Notes: generated by a model from the sequence alone, not told the origin. Positions 35,780 to 46,700 are shown, numbered from the stretch's first letter. The stretch is 64,000 nucleotides of DNA from Leptothermofonsia sichuanensis E412 (GCF_019891175.1 NZ_CP072600.1:1798001-1862000); one strand, 5' to 3'. Made by a program: numbers and translations.

Positions 35780-36844
35780 ATGCACACAACCTCTCCGGAA
35801 CTTGAAACCATGTCTGTAAATCTCCAGCCTGCGGATACACCGCCACCTCAAATGGTGATGATGCAGATGATCACAGGTTACTGGGTCGCTCAATCAATTT
35901 ATGCGGCTGCCAGATTGGGAATTGCTGACTTGTTAAAAGATGGTGCCAAAAGCTGTGCTCAACTGGCAAATGAGTCTGGAGCAAATCCCCAGGCTCTCTA
36001 TCGCCTGTTGCGAGCACTTGCCAGCGTCGGCATTTTTGCAGAAACCGAAACTGAACAATTCGTATTAACCCCACTGGCTGCCTGCCTGCGGAGTGATGTT
36101 TCCAATTCTGTTCGGGATGCATCCATTATGTTGGGCGATCGCGAACACTACCATAGCTGGGGCAATGTTTTGCACAGCATCCAGACTGGAGAGAGCAGCT
36201 TTGAAAACCTGTTTGGGATGAATATATTCGAGTATTATGCTCAAAATCCTGAGCCAGCCATGATTTTTGACCGGGCAATGACCAGTTTTTCCAGCACAGA
36301 AATTGATGCTGTAGTTGCCAGTTACGATTTCTCTCCAATCACTCAACTGGTTGATGTAGCGGGTGGACAGGGCAGTTTGCTAACCGCTATTCTGACAGCC
36401 AACCCCCACATAACAGGGATTTTGTTTGACCTGCCGGACGTAATTGCAAGAGCCAGATCTGTGATTGCTGCACAGAATGTGGCAGGCCGTTGTCAGTTAG
36501 AAACGGGCAATTTTTTTGAATCGGTCCCAGTCGGCGCAGATGCCTACCTGCTGAAGCATATCATTCATGACTGGGATGATGAGCGTTCAATCACCATTCT
36601 GAAAAATTGTCATCGGGCCATGACCGAAAACGGCAGAGTACTGGTGGTTGAACAGGTAATTCCGCCCGGTAACACTCCCTTCATGGGCAAGTTACTGGAC
36701 ATGAATATGCTGATCATGTGTCCGGGGGGCAAAGAACGAACCGCCGCCGAGTACCAGGCATTGTTTCAGGCGGCTGGATTCCGACTGACCCGCATCGTAC
36801 CAACGGCAACCTTTGTCAGTGTGGTTGAGGGAATGAAAATTTAA
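35780..36844 (+). CDS. SAM-dependent O-methyltransferase (Methyltransf_2 family)
   Basis: 354 residues. An N-terminal winged-helix dimerisation domain (MITGYWVAQSIYAAARLGIADLL, LYRLLRALASVGIF) precedes a Rossmann domain with the SAM motif LVDVAGGQGS and the catalytic region KHIIHDWDDE, whose His is the expected base. This is the family of plant/bacterial small-molecule O-methyltransferases. The acceptor is unknown; no biosynthetic cluster surrounds it. It ends 14 bases from the convergent DNA methyltransferase. Confidence 0.9.
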   Translation: MHTTSPELETMSVNLQPADTPPPQMVMMQMITGYWVAQSIYAAARLGIADLLKDGAKSCAQLANESGANPQALYRLLRALASVGIFAETETEQFVLTPLAACLRSDVSNSVRDASIMLGDREHYHSWGNVLHSIQTGESSFENLFGMNIFEYYAQNPEPAMIFDRAMTSFSSTEIDAVVASYDFSPITQLVDVAGGQGSLLTAILTANPHITGILFDLPDVIARARSVIAAQNVAGRCQLETGNFFESVPVGADAYLLKHIIHDWDDERSITILKNCHRAMTENGRVLVVEQVIPPGNTPFMGKLLDMNMLIMCPGGKERTAAEYQALFQAAGFRLTRIVPTATFVSVVEGMKI

Positions 36845-36858
36845 CCAGTTTCATGCCA

Positions 36859-38265
36859 TTACAGCAGTTCATCGCTAAATGGATAAGGTTCTGAGGGCAT
36901 TCTGCCAGACCAGCGAAGTAGCACAACCTCTTCTCTCATTTGCTCTTTAGTCATCGTTGATAGGCGTGTACGGAACAGGTCAATCCGAATTAATTCATAA
37001 CCTAGCCCCTGAGCAATATCACCTAAAAGCTCACCTGTGCGAATCATGATCTGCAAGTAGGATTTTTGATCGCCTACAACATAGGCAAGCTGGGCACCTG
37101 GACGCAGAACCGTTCTCAAATCTGCTAAGTGTTTTGCCATCCCTCCAAAATATAGCTTTACCGCTCGATGATAGAGTCGTTCAAATCCGCTGGTTTTACC
37201 GAGCGCAATTCTCCGTTCTTCGATAGCCCGTGCAATCTGTTGAATTTCTGGATGTTTGGATACCCAAACATCATCATTATCCGCCTTAAAGACATTCCGG
37301 GTGTTAGAACGAATTAATCCCTCTTTAAGCAACCGTAAGTCTTTCTTGCTCTGGATAAAGCCAAGCAACACAGACTCTAACCGGGTTGTGCGAGTATAGT
37401 CCTTCTCATTTGGATAGGGTGGTGATGTTATCACGGCATCAATGGAGTTGGGTTCTAAAACACCCGGAATTTGGCGAGCATCTGCATGATGGATGTGAGC
37501 AGGTATATTTCTTAAGCCTTGTAATTGTGACAAATCTTCTGCCATCACAATAACCTGTTTCAGCCAGGCATCTACCACCGGAGCATCAGGCCTGGCTTTA
37601 CCTACACCAACTTCGGGACCGAAGCGAAGGTTGCTTATGGAAGTAACAACCGCTTTCGCTAAAGCTAACTGGAAATGACGAGAATAGGCTGGTTTGGCAT
37701 ACAGTTTAATTTGATCTAATAGCACCAGCGTTTTGTGAAGGGGGAGCGGGCTGATGGAGTTAGTCAAAATAATTTTTTGACTCTCTTCAGACAAGGTGCG
37801 TAACGTCTTGACTTTCTTGTCAATGATAGTTTCAGCCGCTTCACCAATTTGATTTGCTGATTGAAGTAATTCTGTCGGATCAGGCGTCCAATCCAGCTTC
37901 ACTGAAGCAGCGAACCAGGCCATTGGATTTGCCTCAATTCCAACACTCGGAATTCCAAGCTTCTTACCCTCAACTACGGTCGTACCTGTCCCACAAAATG
38001 GATCCAGTAATTGATGGCTACCATTCAGTTTGAACTGACGCACATATTCCTGGACTAAATGAGGCGGGAAGGAGAGAACGAAGCGATACCAGCCATGAAC
38101 GGCACGATCCTCTTCACGAATCTGATTTAATTCAGGATCGCTATGATTAATCCCATGCCCGGTAGTACTTGATCCAGTCTTCAAAAGATCCAGGGACGCC
38201 ATATACAGTGTTGACCCGTTGGCGCTGTATTTTAGTAGAGTCGCTATACTTCCGCAAGCTCCCAT
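36859..38265 (-). CDS. Site-specific DNA methyltransferase (N4/N6 class), orphan
   Basis: Up to 468 residues from ATG at 38265; a start at 38202 (MASLDLLKTG) is equally plausible. Visible motifs are LLDPFCGTGTT (SAM binding) near the N-terminus and TSPPYPNEKDYTR (catalytic motif IV) later. FxGxG before (T/S)PPY is the gamma-like order of cytosine-N4/adenine-N6 enzymes. No nuclease gene lies nearby, so it looks like an orphan with unknown specificity. It is slightly AT-richer than neighbours. A TTGACA hexamer at 38295-38290 and a fold-back repeat lie just upstream. Confidence 0.88.
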   Translation of the reverse strand: MGACGSIATLLKYSANGSTLYMASLDLLKTGSSTTGHGINHSDPELNQIREEDRAVHGWYRFVLSFPPHLVQEYVRQFKLNGSHQLLDPFCGTGTTVVEGKKLGIPSVGIEANPMAWFAASVKLDWTPDPTELLQSANQIGEAAETIIDKKVKTLRTLSEESQKIILTNSISPLPLHKTLVLLDQIKLYAKPAYSRHFQLALAKAVVTSISNLRFGPEVGVGKARPDAPVVDAWLKQVIVMAEDLSQLQGLRNIPAHIHHADARQIPGVLEPNSIDAVITSPPYPNEKDYTRTTRLESVLLGFIQSKKDLRLLKEGLIRSNTRNVFKADNDDVWVSKHPEIQQIARAIEERRIALGKTSGFERLYHRAVKLYFGGMAKHLADLRTVLRPGAQLAYVVGDQKSYLQIMIRTGELLGDIAQGLGYELIRIDLFRTRLSTMTKEQMREEVVLLRWSGRMPSEPYPFSDELL

Positions 38266-38310
38266 GGTTATCTTAAAAAATGTCAATAATGTCAACAGAG
38301 AAGTTGCCGA

Positions 38311-38395
38311 ACTGAATTAAGCCAAACACGCTAATTCAGATCTCCAACTTCTTCGAGAAGTTGGAGATCTCTCACCCCTCAGGTCAATGCCATTC
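38311..38395 (+). repeat. Fold-back (MITE-like) repeat, copy 2
   Basis: Core 38338-38370 is a perfect 15-bp stem (AGATCTCCAACTTCT, loop TCG). The flanks ACTGAATTAAGCC... and ...GGTCAATGCCATT match copy 1 at 17806-17890. It lies directly upstream of the orphan methyltransferase. Confidence 0.7.
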
Positions 38396-38581
38396 CGCTA
38401 CAGGTGCAACGATCAGCCAACTGCCAGGAAAGTCAGGGCAAGTTTTTTACCAGGTCTTACGTAAGATTACTCAAATACACAATTACTCTATTGAATAATT
38501 ATTAGTAGATATACGGTTTGTCTGCCAATAAATCATCGTATAGAAATTGAAATGTGACGCTCTTTGTCAGAATGCATGTGT

Positions 38582-38722
38582 GGGCTTTTCTGGATACCTG
38601 CTTGAAAAAAGTTGATGTTTCTTGCAAGCGACTGAACCAGAAAAGCCCCAGGTTTGTGTAACTATGCAGAAAGGGCTTTCTCATTGCAATTAGCAAGTAC
38701 CTGGTGTTGCAAACACCAGGTA
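38582..38722. other. Structured non-coding segment with nested hairpins
   Basis: GGGCTTTTCTGG (38582-38593) pairs perfectly with CCAGAAAAGCCC (38637-38648), enclosing a GCTTG/CAAGC stem. Then TACCTGGTGTT (38698-38708) pairs with AACACCAGGTA (38712-38722), and GCAAACACCAG is repeated just after. It could be a structured RNA, a leader of the DUF11 operon, or a relic repeat. The overlapping minus-strand frame (38502-38726) seems to be a by-product. Confidence 0.4.
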
Positions 38723-38977
38723 GCAAACACCAGTTAGAGGATGTTTAAGGAGGATAGGTTTGAGGAGCATAAAGTTATCTGTACGGATACTTTCGATCCT
38801 TGAAATGCTCATTCCTTTGTAGCAGTTTCTCTGTGTTCTCTTCTGTGGTCACGGTAGTTCAAGCTACCCCATAGGATTTTCAAACACCCTCTCAGGTAAA
38901 AGTTGTCTGAGATCAATTTCTTGGCGCATTTACTCTGTACCTGCGCTGGTTTTTCCTGATTAATTGTTGATACTCAT
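38723..38977. other. Presumed promoter region of the DUF11 operon
   Basis: 255 bases of ordinary sequence between the hairpin cluster and the first surface-protein gene. Short runs such as GGAGGATAGG (about 38750) occur; no defined regulator site was recognised. Confidence 0.35.
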
Positions 38978-41377
38978 ATGCCCATGAAAAGACGAACCCG
39001 TTGGGCGCGCCCGAAGTTGTTGGCAACAACACTGCTGGTAGGTGGTGCGATCGCCCTTCCCATAGCCGCCCTCGCCGATGGTACAACGGCAGGAACCACA
39101 ATTAGTAACACCGCAACAGCGACTTACGAAGATCCAAATGCTCCAGGTGTAACGATTAACGCAACTTCAAATACTGTCGTCGTCACGGTGGCGGAAGTAG
39201 CAGGTGTGACAGCAACTCCCCTGGCAATCACTGATATCAACGGTGGTACTGTCCTACCCAACGATGTGCTGAACTACGACTACCAAATCACCAACGTCGG
39301 TAATGATCCGACTGCCTTCTTCATTCCAGGCAGCGCAACAGTGACGGGTCCGGCTACCGCAGGAACATTGCAAATCAGTACCGATGGTGGTGTCAGTTTC
39401 ACCAATATTCCGGCTGCTGGTTTGACAACGGCTGCGATTCCCGCCGGAGGGTCTGTGATCGTGCGGGTTCCAGTTACGGTTTCGGCACTCGCTCCCTCAG
39501 GGGCGGCCATTGCAGTGCGCCTGGGTAACACTGGCCCCAATGACAATAGTGCAGCGACCCAGAACCAGCCGGATGCCACCGATGGAGCAGGAGCCGACGA
39601 AATCCGCACGGTGGACAACCCTGATGGCACACCGGGTGAAGCCAGTGGTGCCCCCACAAATGGGGAGCGGGAAGCCAGCGCAACGCAACAAATTTTAGTC
39701 GGTTCCCAACCGCAGGCATTTGCCGCAATTTTGAAGATTCGGACCGGCTATAGTGACGCTGGTACGCCAGCCTTGAATGATGATGTATTGACCTATGGGT
39801 TGTCGCTCAGGGTGGATGGGACGGCTCCAGCAGGTTCCAGTGGACTCAGCCCTGCAAACCTGGTGGGCACTTCGTTGAATGTGGATGGGGCTTCTGTCAC
39901 GCAAGTGCTGGTCTCTGATGCAATTCCAGCAAATACGACTCTCACCGGAACCCCAGTTGCCCCAACAGGTTGGACGGTGGTCTATACCAACAGCCCAACG
40001 ACAATTAATGCCAATGCTGCGAACTGGGTAACCAATCCAGCGGCGATCGGTGGCATCAGCAATGCGACCCGAGTTGGATTTATCAGCACCGGCCCGATTC
40101 CTGCTGGTACGACAGTGACAGGATTCAGTTTCCAGGTTGTTACTACGGGAGTTACCGGCACAACTACAATTGCCAACATTGCTCAGCTATTTGGTCAAAG
40201 CCAGGGAGGAGGCACTACCCTGGTCTACGATGAATCGGGTGACCAGGCTCCGAGCAACTTCAATGACGATGGCACACCCGGTTCCAATACACCCACCAAT
40301 GGAGTTGCTAACCCAATTACCGACGGTGTAGACAACAACAATAACAACACTGGCGTGGGACCAGGAGGCGAAGCGAATGTGTACACGATCGCAGCCGCAG
40401 GCACTATTCTGAACGGTCCCAATGGTCAACCCGGAGCGGTTGGTCCTACCGACAACAACGATGACTTTACCAATCGGTCATCGGCAATTCCGGCGAATAC
40501 GGCACCTGGTGCAACCCTCGACCCGGACCCCGTTTCGTTCCTCAACACAATTAACAATCCAACAACCGGCAGCCTGACCAATGTTTTGCTGGTTCCTGAT
40601 GCAACCAACTTTACAGCCGGTACTGGTGAAGTGCTGCCTCCAACTGGAACGACGGTCACCCTTTCCTATGGTGGGCAAACAGCCGTCTATACCTTCAACG
40701 GCACCAACTTTATCTTTACGGCTGGCAGTACTATCACCATCCCCACACTGACGGCAGGGTCCTCGGTCAACTATAGCGTTGCCGTGGATTTGCCTGCTGG
40801 CACACCACTTTCCACTGATACGGGTAATGGATTCTCCATTCCGATTTACGCCTTCCAGGATGTCAACGGCAACGGTAGACCCGATCTGGTGACAATTGAG
40901 CCGACCCAAAACCGAACCATCAATCGAGTCTATACAGGCTTTTTGAGAATGGTTAAGGAGGCTCGCATTCTTGAGAGCGATGGCACAACCGTTGTTGAAA
41001 ACTACACGCAAACTCCCAACAGTGCTAATTTGCGCCCCGGAAGATTGATTGAATACCGAATTACCTACACCAACATTTCCATTGCCCCAGTAGGTGCTGG
41101 CAACGTGACTTTGAATGCCAGCAATGTGGTGATTACGGAAGATGGCACGGTTGGTACCAATACCTGGGCGAGGGACAACGACAGCAATGGTGTAATTGAC
41201 ACCAGTAACGTGGTCGGTTCAGCCGTAGCCCAGTTCGGCACGATCGCCTACGCTCCCAGCGGCGACCAGTCTGGCACGACTCAGGCTACAGACGTGACTC
41301 GCTATACCAACACCCTAGGTATCTCGATCCAGCCGGGAGCCAGTGGTACGTTCGTCTTCCGCCGCCGGATTAATTAA
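38978..41377 (+). CDS. DUF11-type exported surface protein, operon gene 1
   Basis: 799 residues. Basic N-terminus and signal peptide (KLLATTLLVGGAIALPIAALA, cleavage near ALADG). The mature protein is Thr/Ala/Gly/Asn-rich with several conserved-repeat (DUF11-like) beta-sandwich segments: a first with ISNTATATYEDPNAPG, another with YDYQITNVGNDPTAF, and a C-terminal one with RPGRLIEYRITYTNIS...VVITEDGTVG. Cys is absent. It ends in VFRRRIN. Low-complexity Asp/Asn-Gly stretches (NDDGTPGSNTPTNG) could bind calcium. First of five same-strand genes; an inverted repeat at 41394-41435 separates it from the next. Confidence 0.85.
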   Translation: MPMKRRTRWARPKLLATTLLVGGAIALPIAALADGTTAGTTISNTATATYEDPNAPGVTINATSNTVVVTVAEVAGVTATPLAITDINGGTVLPNDVLNYDYQITNVGNDPTAFFIPGSATVTGPATAGTLQISTDGGVSFTNIPAAGLTTAAIPAGGSVIVRVPVTVSALAPSGAAIAVRLGNTGPNDNSAATQNQPDATDGAGADEIRTVDNPDGTPGEASGAPTNGEREASATQQILVGSQPQAFAAILKIRTGYSDAGTPALNDDVLTYGLSLRVDGTAPAGSSGLSPANLVGTSLNVDGASVTQVLVSDAIPANTTLTGTPVAPTGWTVVYTNSPTTINANAANWVTNPAAIGGISNATRVGFISTGPIPAGTTVTGFSFQVVTTGVTGTTTIANIAQLFGQSQGGGTTLVYDESGDQAPSNFNDDGTPGSNTPTNGVANPITDGVDNNNNNTGVGPGGEANVYTIAAAGTILNGPNGQPGAVGPTDNNDDFTNRSSAIPANTAPGATLDPDPVSFLNTINNPTTGSLTNVLLVPDATNFTAGTGEVLPPTGTTVTLSYGGQTAVYTFNGTNFIFTAGSTITIPTLTAGSSVNYSVAVDLPAGTPLSTDTGNGFSIPIYAFQDVNGNGRPDLVTIEPTQNRTINRVYTGFLRMVKEARILESDGTTVVENYTQTPNSANLRPGRLIEYRITYTNISIAPVGAGNVTLNASNVVITEDGTVGTNTWARDNDSNGVIDTSNVVGSAVAQFGTIAYAPSGDQSGTTQATDVTRYTNTLGISIQPGASGTFVFRRRIN

Positions 41378-41393
41378 CCGACAGCGTCCAAAA

Positions 41394-41435
41394 TACGTCA
41401 GCCAGCTTTGTGAACGTGTTCTGGCTGGCTGCGTA
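41394..41435 (+). terminator. Stem-loop after operon gene 1
   Basis: TACGTCAGCCAG (41394-41405) pairs imperfectly with CTGGCTGGCTGCGTA (41421-41435), 17 bases after the stop; TCTTTCTT follows. It could attenuate transcription into the downstream genes or stabilise the gene 1 message. Confidence 0.45.
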
Positions 41436-41485
41436 TCAAGGTCTTTCTTGATTGCAAACTTGATGGCCAAGAGGTTGAAATCATA

Positions 41486-42049
41486 ATGAAACGTCAATTG
41501 ACAATTGGTTTGGGAATTGCAGTTGTGGCACTGACCATTCCTTTGACCAGCAAGCTACCAGTTGTCGCAAACTTGTTCGGTGCCGGTGGGGCGATCGCCC
41601 GATCCATGCAGCACCCTAAGTTGCAACTGAACCTGGTGGGTGAGAAACAAGTCATTCGCAAAGATGCTCAGGGCAAGGAAGTGGTTTCCTGGCAAAGCGA
41701 AAACAGGTTGACTGTACAACCCGGCGATGTTTTGCGATATCGCTTGCTGGGCAAAAACGAGGGCGATCGCCCGATCCAGAACCTGACACTGAATCAGCCA
41801 GTCCCTCAGGGAACAGTATTCATTCTCAAATCTGCTAAAGCCTCTGCTGGGACGGCTCAGGTTACCTACAGTATTGATGGTGGACGCACCTACAGTGCCA
41901 ATCCAACTGTCCAGGTCAGATTACCCAATGGCAAGGTTGAAAATCGCCCTGCCCCCGCTGAAGCTTACACCCATATCCGCTGGAATCTGCCCGGCTCACT
42001 GCCAGCAAAGACTTCAGTCAATGCAGAGTATCAGGTGAAAGTGCGCTAA
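41486..42049 (+). CDS. Small exported DUF11-like companion protein, operon gene 2
   Basis: 187 residues. Signal peptide (LTIGLGIAVVALTIPLTS) followed by one beta-sandwich of DUF11 type: NRLTVQPGDVLRYRLLGKNEGDRPIQNLTLNQPVPQGT, then YSIDGGRTYS and IRWNLPGSLPAKTSVNAEYQVKV. Its single-domain form suggests an accessory or initiating subunit to the larger DUF11 proteins on either side. The function is inference. Confidence 0.8.
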   Translation: MKRQLTIGLGIAVVALTIPLTSKLPVVANLFGAGGAIARSMQHPKLQLNLVGEKQVIRKDAQGKEVVSWQSENRLTVQPGDVLRYRLLGKNEGDRPIQNLTLNQPVPQGTVFILKSAKASAGTAQVTYSIDGGRTYSANPTVQVRLPNGKVENRPAPAEAYTHIRWNLPGSLPAKTSVNAEYQVKVR

Positions 42050-42193
42050 AAAGTGCGCTCACTAAAGTAGCCGCACTACCGCCTCCAGATTTCCTTTCTT
42101 GAACGGTTGACACCTTACACGGAATGCTTTTGCAAGCTTTTCCGATAAGAATCTTGCGGTCAATTTTGCTATTTCCTCAGCCAGACTCCTCCA

Positions 42194-43783
42194 ATGTCGT
42201 TCGCCCTTTTGCCTCACTGCAAATTCTGGCAACCGTTAACCGTTGCCTTGTTGGTGGGTGGCGCACTCGCTGGGTCCATTGCTCAGGCCCAGACTCCATC
42301 GCCAACTGCGACCTCGGATGCAACATCGGGCATCCGACTCCAGAATACAGCTTCCTATCAGTACGATGCTGTGAATTTGCCACTGTGCGATCCACTGGTG
42401 GGTAGTACCCAAACCTGTGGTTTGCCTCAGACTGGTCAGATTTCGAGTGTCACGAATCCAATTGGAGGGGCAGTCGCACCGCGATTAGTAGATCCCCTGG
42501 GGCGAATTGTGGGTTGTGCTGGCGAGGTGCTGGATGACTATACCGGCTTCAACGTTGCGCTGTATGAAACGGACCCAACGGATCCAATGGGAATCAACCT
42601 GGGGCGGTTAGTTTCCCTGACACCAACGGAAGTGCCGAATATTCCAGGTAATGGGATTCCAGAGGGAAGGGCACCTAACACAGAAAATAGCAATCCATTT
42701 TTCTTAACAAGGGGTGATCAGGGAACTTACAACTTTCTGCTGGATGTCCGGCGAGGGCAGTTGGATCAGGGCCGATCCTACATTCTGGTGGTCAATCCGC
42801 CGCGTAATTCTGTCTATGCTCAGCGGCGGCTTCGTCTCACCATTGGGGCGCGTAATGGTAACCAGGTGGCTTATACCGCAACGGCGATTGATGGGAAACC
42901 CATTAGCACCAGCGGCAATGATACTTCCATTACAAACACCCTCACGATTCAGGATGCAGAGCAAACCAGCCTGGTGATCGCCGCACTCAGTTTTGGAGTG
43001 GGCATCTGCCAGGCACAGGAGATTCAGATGATTAAAACGGGCGATCGCGCTACGGCTGAACCGGGCGACACCGTCATCTATCACCTGTTGATTAGAAACC
43101 TGGCCAGTACAGCGATCAACAATCTGACAGTCACCGACACGTTACCCCTGGGGTTCAGTTTGCTGCCCAAATCGGTTCGGGCAGAGTTTCGGGGGGGAGT
43201 TGTTCCCATTACAACCGATCAAACCGGGTCTACAGTGACCTTCCGTATCCATGCCTCTTTGCCCCAGGGAGCAACAGACCCCAGTGCAGCCCTAAAAATC
43301 GCCTATGCTGCGGTGGTCACACCCGATGCAGTGCGAGGCAAGGGTAGAAATAGTGCGATCGCCATTGGACAACGGGCAGACAACGGCTTTGAAGTAAAAG
43401 ACGGACCCGCAACTCACCAGCTCCGGATTCGCTCCGGCATCATTACCGACTGCGGCACCATCATTGGTCGGGTGTTTGTTGACAAAAACTTTGATGGTGA
43501 ACAACAGCCAGGAGAGCCGGGAGTTCCCAATGCGGTGATATTCATGGATGACGGTAACCGCATTACAACCGATGCCAATGGCTTGTTTTCGGTGGCCAAT
43601 GTGTTGCCCGGTTATCGCACTGGCGTTCTTGACCTGAGTAGCATTCCTGGCTACACCCTGGCTCCCAATCGATATTTCATCGAACGCAATAGTCAGTCCC
43701 GGCTGGTGCATCTGGAGCCGGGTGGCATGGTGCGGATGAATTTTGCGGTGACTCCTGCGGCAAGTGAGGGAGGTAAACCATGA
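42194..43783 (+). CDS. DUF11 and SdrD-B-like exported protein, operon gene 3
   Basis: 529 residues. N-terminal signal peptide with a hydrophobic stretch (LTVALLVGGALAGSIAQAQ). The middle has a DUF11 domain (about 275-400: IKTGDRATAEPGDTVIYHLL, LTVTDTLPLGFSLLP). The C-terminus is an SdrD-B-like domain (GRVFVDKNFDGEQQPGEPG, with Asp residues placed for calcium, then TDANGLFSVANVLPG). Paired Cys (CDPLVGSTQTCG; CAG; CQAQ; CGTI) may form disulfides. Its stop overlaps the next start (ATGA at 43780), so it is translationally coupled to the barrel protein. Confidence 0.85.
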   Translation: MSFALLPHCKFWQPLTVALLVGGALAGSIAQAQTPSPTATSDATSGIRLQNTASYQYDAVNLPLCDPLVGSTQTCGLPQTGQISSVTNPIGGAVAPRLVDPLGRIVGCAGEVLDDYTGFNVALYETDPTDPMGINLGRLVSLTPTEVPNIPGNGIPEGRAPNTENSNPFFLTRGDQGTYNFLLDVRRGQLDQGRSYILVVNPPRNSVYAQRRLRLTIGARNGNQVAYTATAIDGKPISTSGNDTSITNTLTIQDAEQTSLVIAALSFGVGICQAQEIQMIKTGDRATAEPGDTVIYHLLIRNLASTAINNLTVTDTLPLGFSLLPKSVRAEFRGGVVPITTDQTGSTVTFRIHASLPQGATDPSAALKIAYAAVVTPDAVRGKGRNSAIAIGQRADNGFEVKDGPATHQLRIRSGIITDCGTIIGRVFVDKNFDGEQQPGEPGVPNAVIFMDDGNRITTDANGLFSVANVLPGYRTGVLDLSSIPGYTLAPNRYFIERNSQSRLVHLEPGGMVRMNFAVTPAASEGGKP

Positions 43784-46700
43784 AATCTCAACAGCGACAT
43801 TTGAACTCTCTACTCTGGCTCTCCCTCGCAACGGACTTATTGTTGCTCGGCTGGCTGAAAATGCCCGCCAAAGCTTCTCAACCGGTTTCGGAAATCCCCG
43901 CTTCGGTGACTGCTCAGGCAGCAGACCAGACCAGTCAGTCAACGGCGGTTGTGGAGAGTTCCGCTCACTCAGCCGATCGCCCAACGGTTCAGCCCTCTCC
44001 ACCACCTGTCCAGTTGGTTCCTCCCCAATTAACTTCAACACCCGGCGCTTCTCTGGTTTCTGAGCCAGCGATCGCCCAACCGTCCTTCACCACACCACCA
44101 CAAACAGACAGAGCAACTCAATCCCCTCTGAAAGCAGGTGAAGTACGAATCCTTAGCCCAACTATTGGGGAAGTGCTGGATGTACCAGCCGCAACTGTGG
44201 TTGTGCAATACATCCAGGGTAGCCAGGTTGAACTGACCATCAATGGCACAGCCGTTTCCAACAGTCTGGTAGGCCGTACCGAAACAGACCAGGTGACTGG
44301 AATCGTGACCCAGACCTGGTACGGGGTTGCACTCAAAGAAGGCGAAAATATCCTGACAGCACGGGCCACCACAAATGGTGCTACAGGGATTCCTACCTCT
44401 GTTCAGGTGCAGGTGCGGGGGGATGTCAATCAAATCCAGATTCGTACCCTTGAAACAAGGATTCCGGCGGATGGACGTTCGACTGCCACTGTGCAGGGGC
44501 AACTGTTGGATGACCGGGGTAACCGCGCCAATCGAGAAGCGATGGTCACTTTGATGGCATCGGAAGGTGAGTTTGTCGGTGCGGATGCCAGTCCCGACCA
44601 GCCAGGCTTTCAGGTCAGAGCCATTCAGGGTCAGTTTACAGCGGTATTGCGCTCCAGCCTGAATGCGGGAACTGTGAATATCCGGGCGGTCTCTGGCAAT
44701 CTGGAGGCATTCACTCAACTCCTGTTTGAAACAAATCTGCGTCCATCAATCGCTACAGGTGTTATTGACATTCGGTTTGGGCGGCGTGGCACCAACTTCT
44801 ACGATAGTTTTCGAGAGTTTCTTCCGGCTGATCGCAACAATCGCTATCAGTTCGATGTCCGGGGGGCGGTGTTTGCTACGGGCAAAATTGGTGACTGGCT
44901 GTTAACGGGAGCATTTAACAGCCATCGCGCCTTAAATCAAACCTGCGACGGACCCACTCGCCTGTTTCGCGATCTGCAATCCTGCGACCAGACCTACCCC
45001 ACCTACGGTGACAATTCTCAATCCACGGTTTTAACTCCCTCAACTGACAGTGTGTTTCTGCGACTGGAGCGGACTTCACCCGTACCTGGTGCCGGAATTG
45101 ACTACGCCATGTGGGGCGATTACAACACGGAAGAGTTTGCCCGGCGATCGCAGGAGTTCACAGCCATCAATCGTCAACTGCACGGCCTGAAAGTCAACTA
45201 CAACTTTGGTAACCTGCAATTGACCGGCTTCTATGGCAATAATGTCCAGGGTTTCCAGCGAGACGCGATCGCGCCCGATGGCACCAGTGGCTACTACTTC
45301 CTTTCCCGTCGTCCCCTGGTAGAGGGGAGTGAAAATGTTTTCCTCGAGCTGGAAGAGTTAACTCGTCCTGGCACGGTTCTTGAACGTAAATCTCTGAATC
45401 GTGGTCCCGATTACGAGATTGACTACGACCGCGGTACGTTACTGTTCCGTCAACCGATTCTGCGCACGGATATTGGCCCAAATGGTGAAACCCTGGTGCG
45501 CCGAATTATTGTGACCTACCAGTACGACACCCCGGGCACCAATAGCAGTATCTATGCGGGACGAGCTGTATACCACTTCTCGCGCGAGCAAAACCGGGAA
45601 AGTTGGATTGGTGCCACCTACGTCAAGGAAGACCAGGGAAATCGCGATTTTCAGCTATATGGAGCAGATGCCTTCATCTCTTTGGGGTCTAGTGCCCGGC
45701 TGATTGTAGAGTACGCTCACTCCAGCCATCTTTCTGACATCCTTGGGCAAGTGAGTGGCTCCGCCTATCGGGCTGAGCTAGAAGGAGAAATTGCCAGAGG
45801 CATCTGGGGAAGGGCTTACTACCGTTCTGCTGAAACTGGGTTTGCCAATAATGCCACGGTTAGCTTTGTGCCTGGCCAGACTCGCTATGGGGCCCAGGTT
45901 AATGCCAGAGTTTCCCCGACGACCACCTTGCGATTTCAGTACGACCACGAAGATAACCAGGGCATAGCCCCCCGCCCGTTAAACACCTTAGAGGATTTGC
46001 TCACTCCCCGTCTGGAGCCGGTTCCTGGTTCTAAGGTCGATAATTCGTTGACGACAATTTCAGCAGGGGTTGTGCAAAAGTTTGGCTCGGCGGAACTGTC
46101 GGTTGATTGGCTCCACCGCGATCGCACCGACCGCCTGAACCCTGCCTTCAATACCAACTCGGATCAATTGCGATCGCGGCTCACCATTCCGCTCAACTCC
46201 CGCCTGACCTTTCTGGCGCAAAATGAAACAACCCTCTCTGCCCAGACCGATGCTATTTATTCCGACCGCACCCTGCTGGCACTCAACTGGCAGGCAATGC
46301 CCGGTATCAACGTCCAGTTAGCCCAGCAGTTCTACACACGCGGGCAATTCGCTGGTCAGTCCATCACCAGTCTGGGTATTGCTGGAGACTATAAACTCGG
46401 ACCCAATACAACCCTCAGCGGACGACTCTCCCTCCTGGGTACGGCTGGTGAGATGAATCTATACGGTACGGCTGGCATTCGTCACCAGATTGTCCTGGCA
46501 CCAGGTCTAAAGATGGACCTGGCCTACGAACGGGTATTTGGGAATTTTTTGGGCAAAACTGCGGCTGGCACCCAATTTCTTCAACCCTTTGCTCCCGGTC
46601 AGTCAGCCGCATCCCTGGGGCTGCAATCCGGTGACACTTATAGCGTTGGCCTTTCCTACACAGATAACCCCAATTTTCAGGCGAATGCCCGGTTTGAACA

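Noticed and set aside
38502-38726. 74-codon minus-strand frame
   Set aside because: It lies entirely over perfect hairpins and their flanks and has no recognisable domain; better read as non-coding structure.
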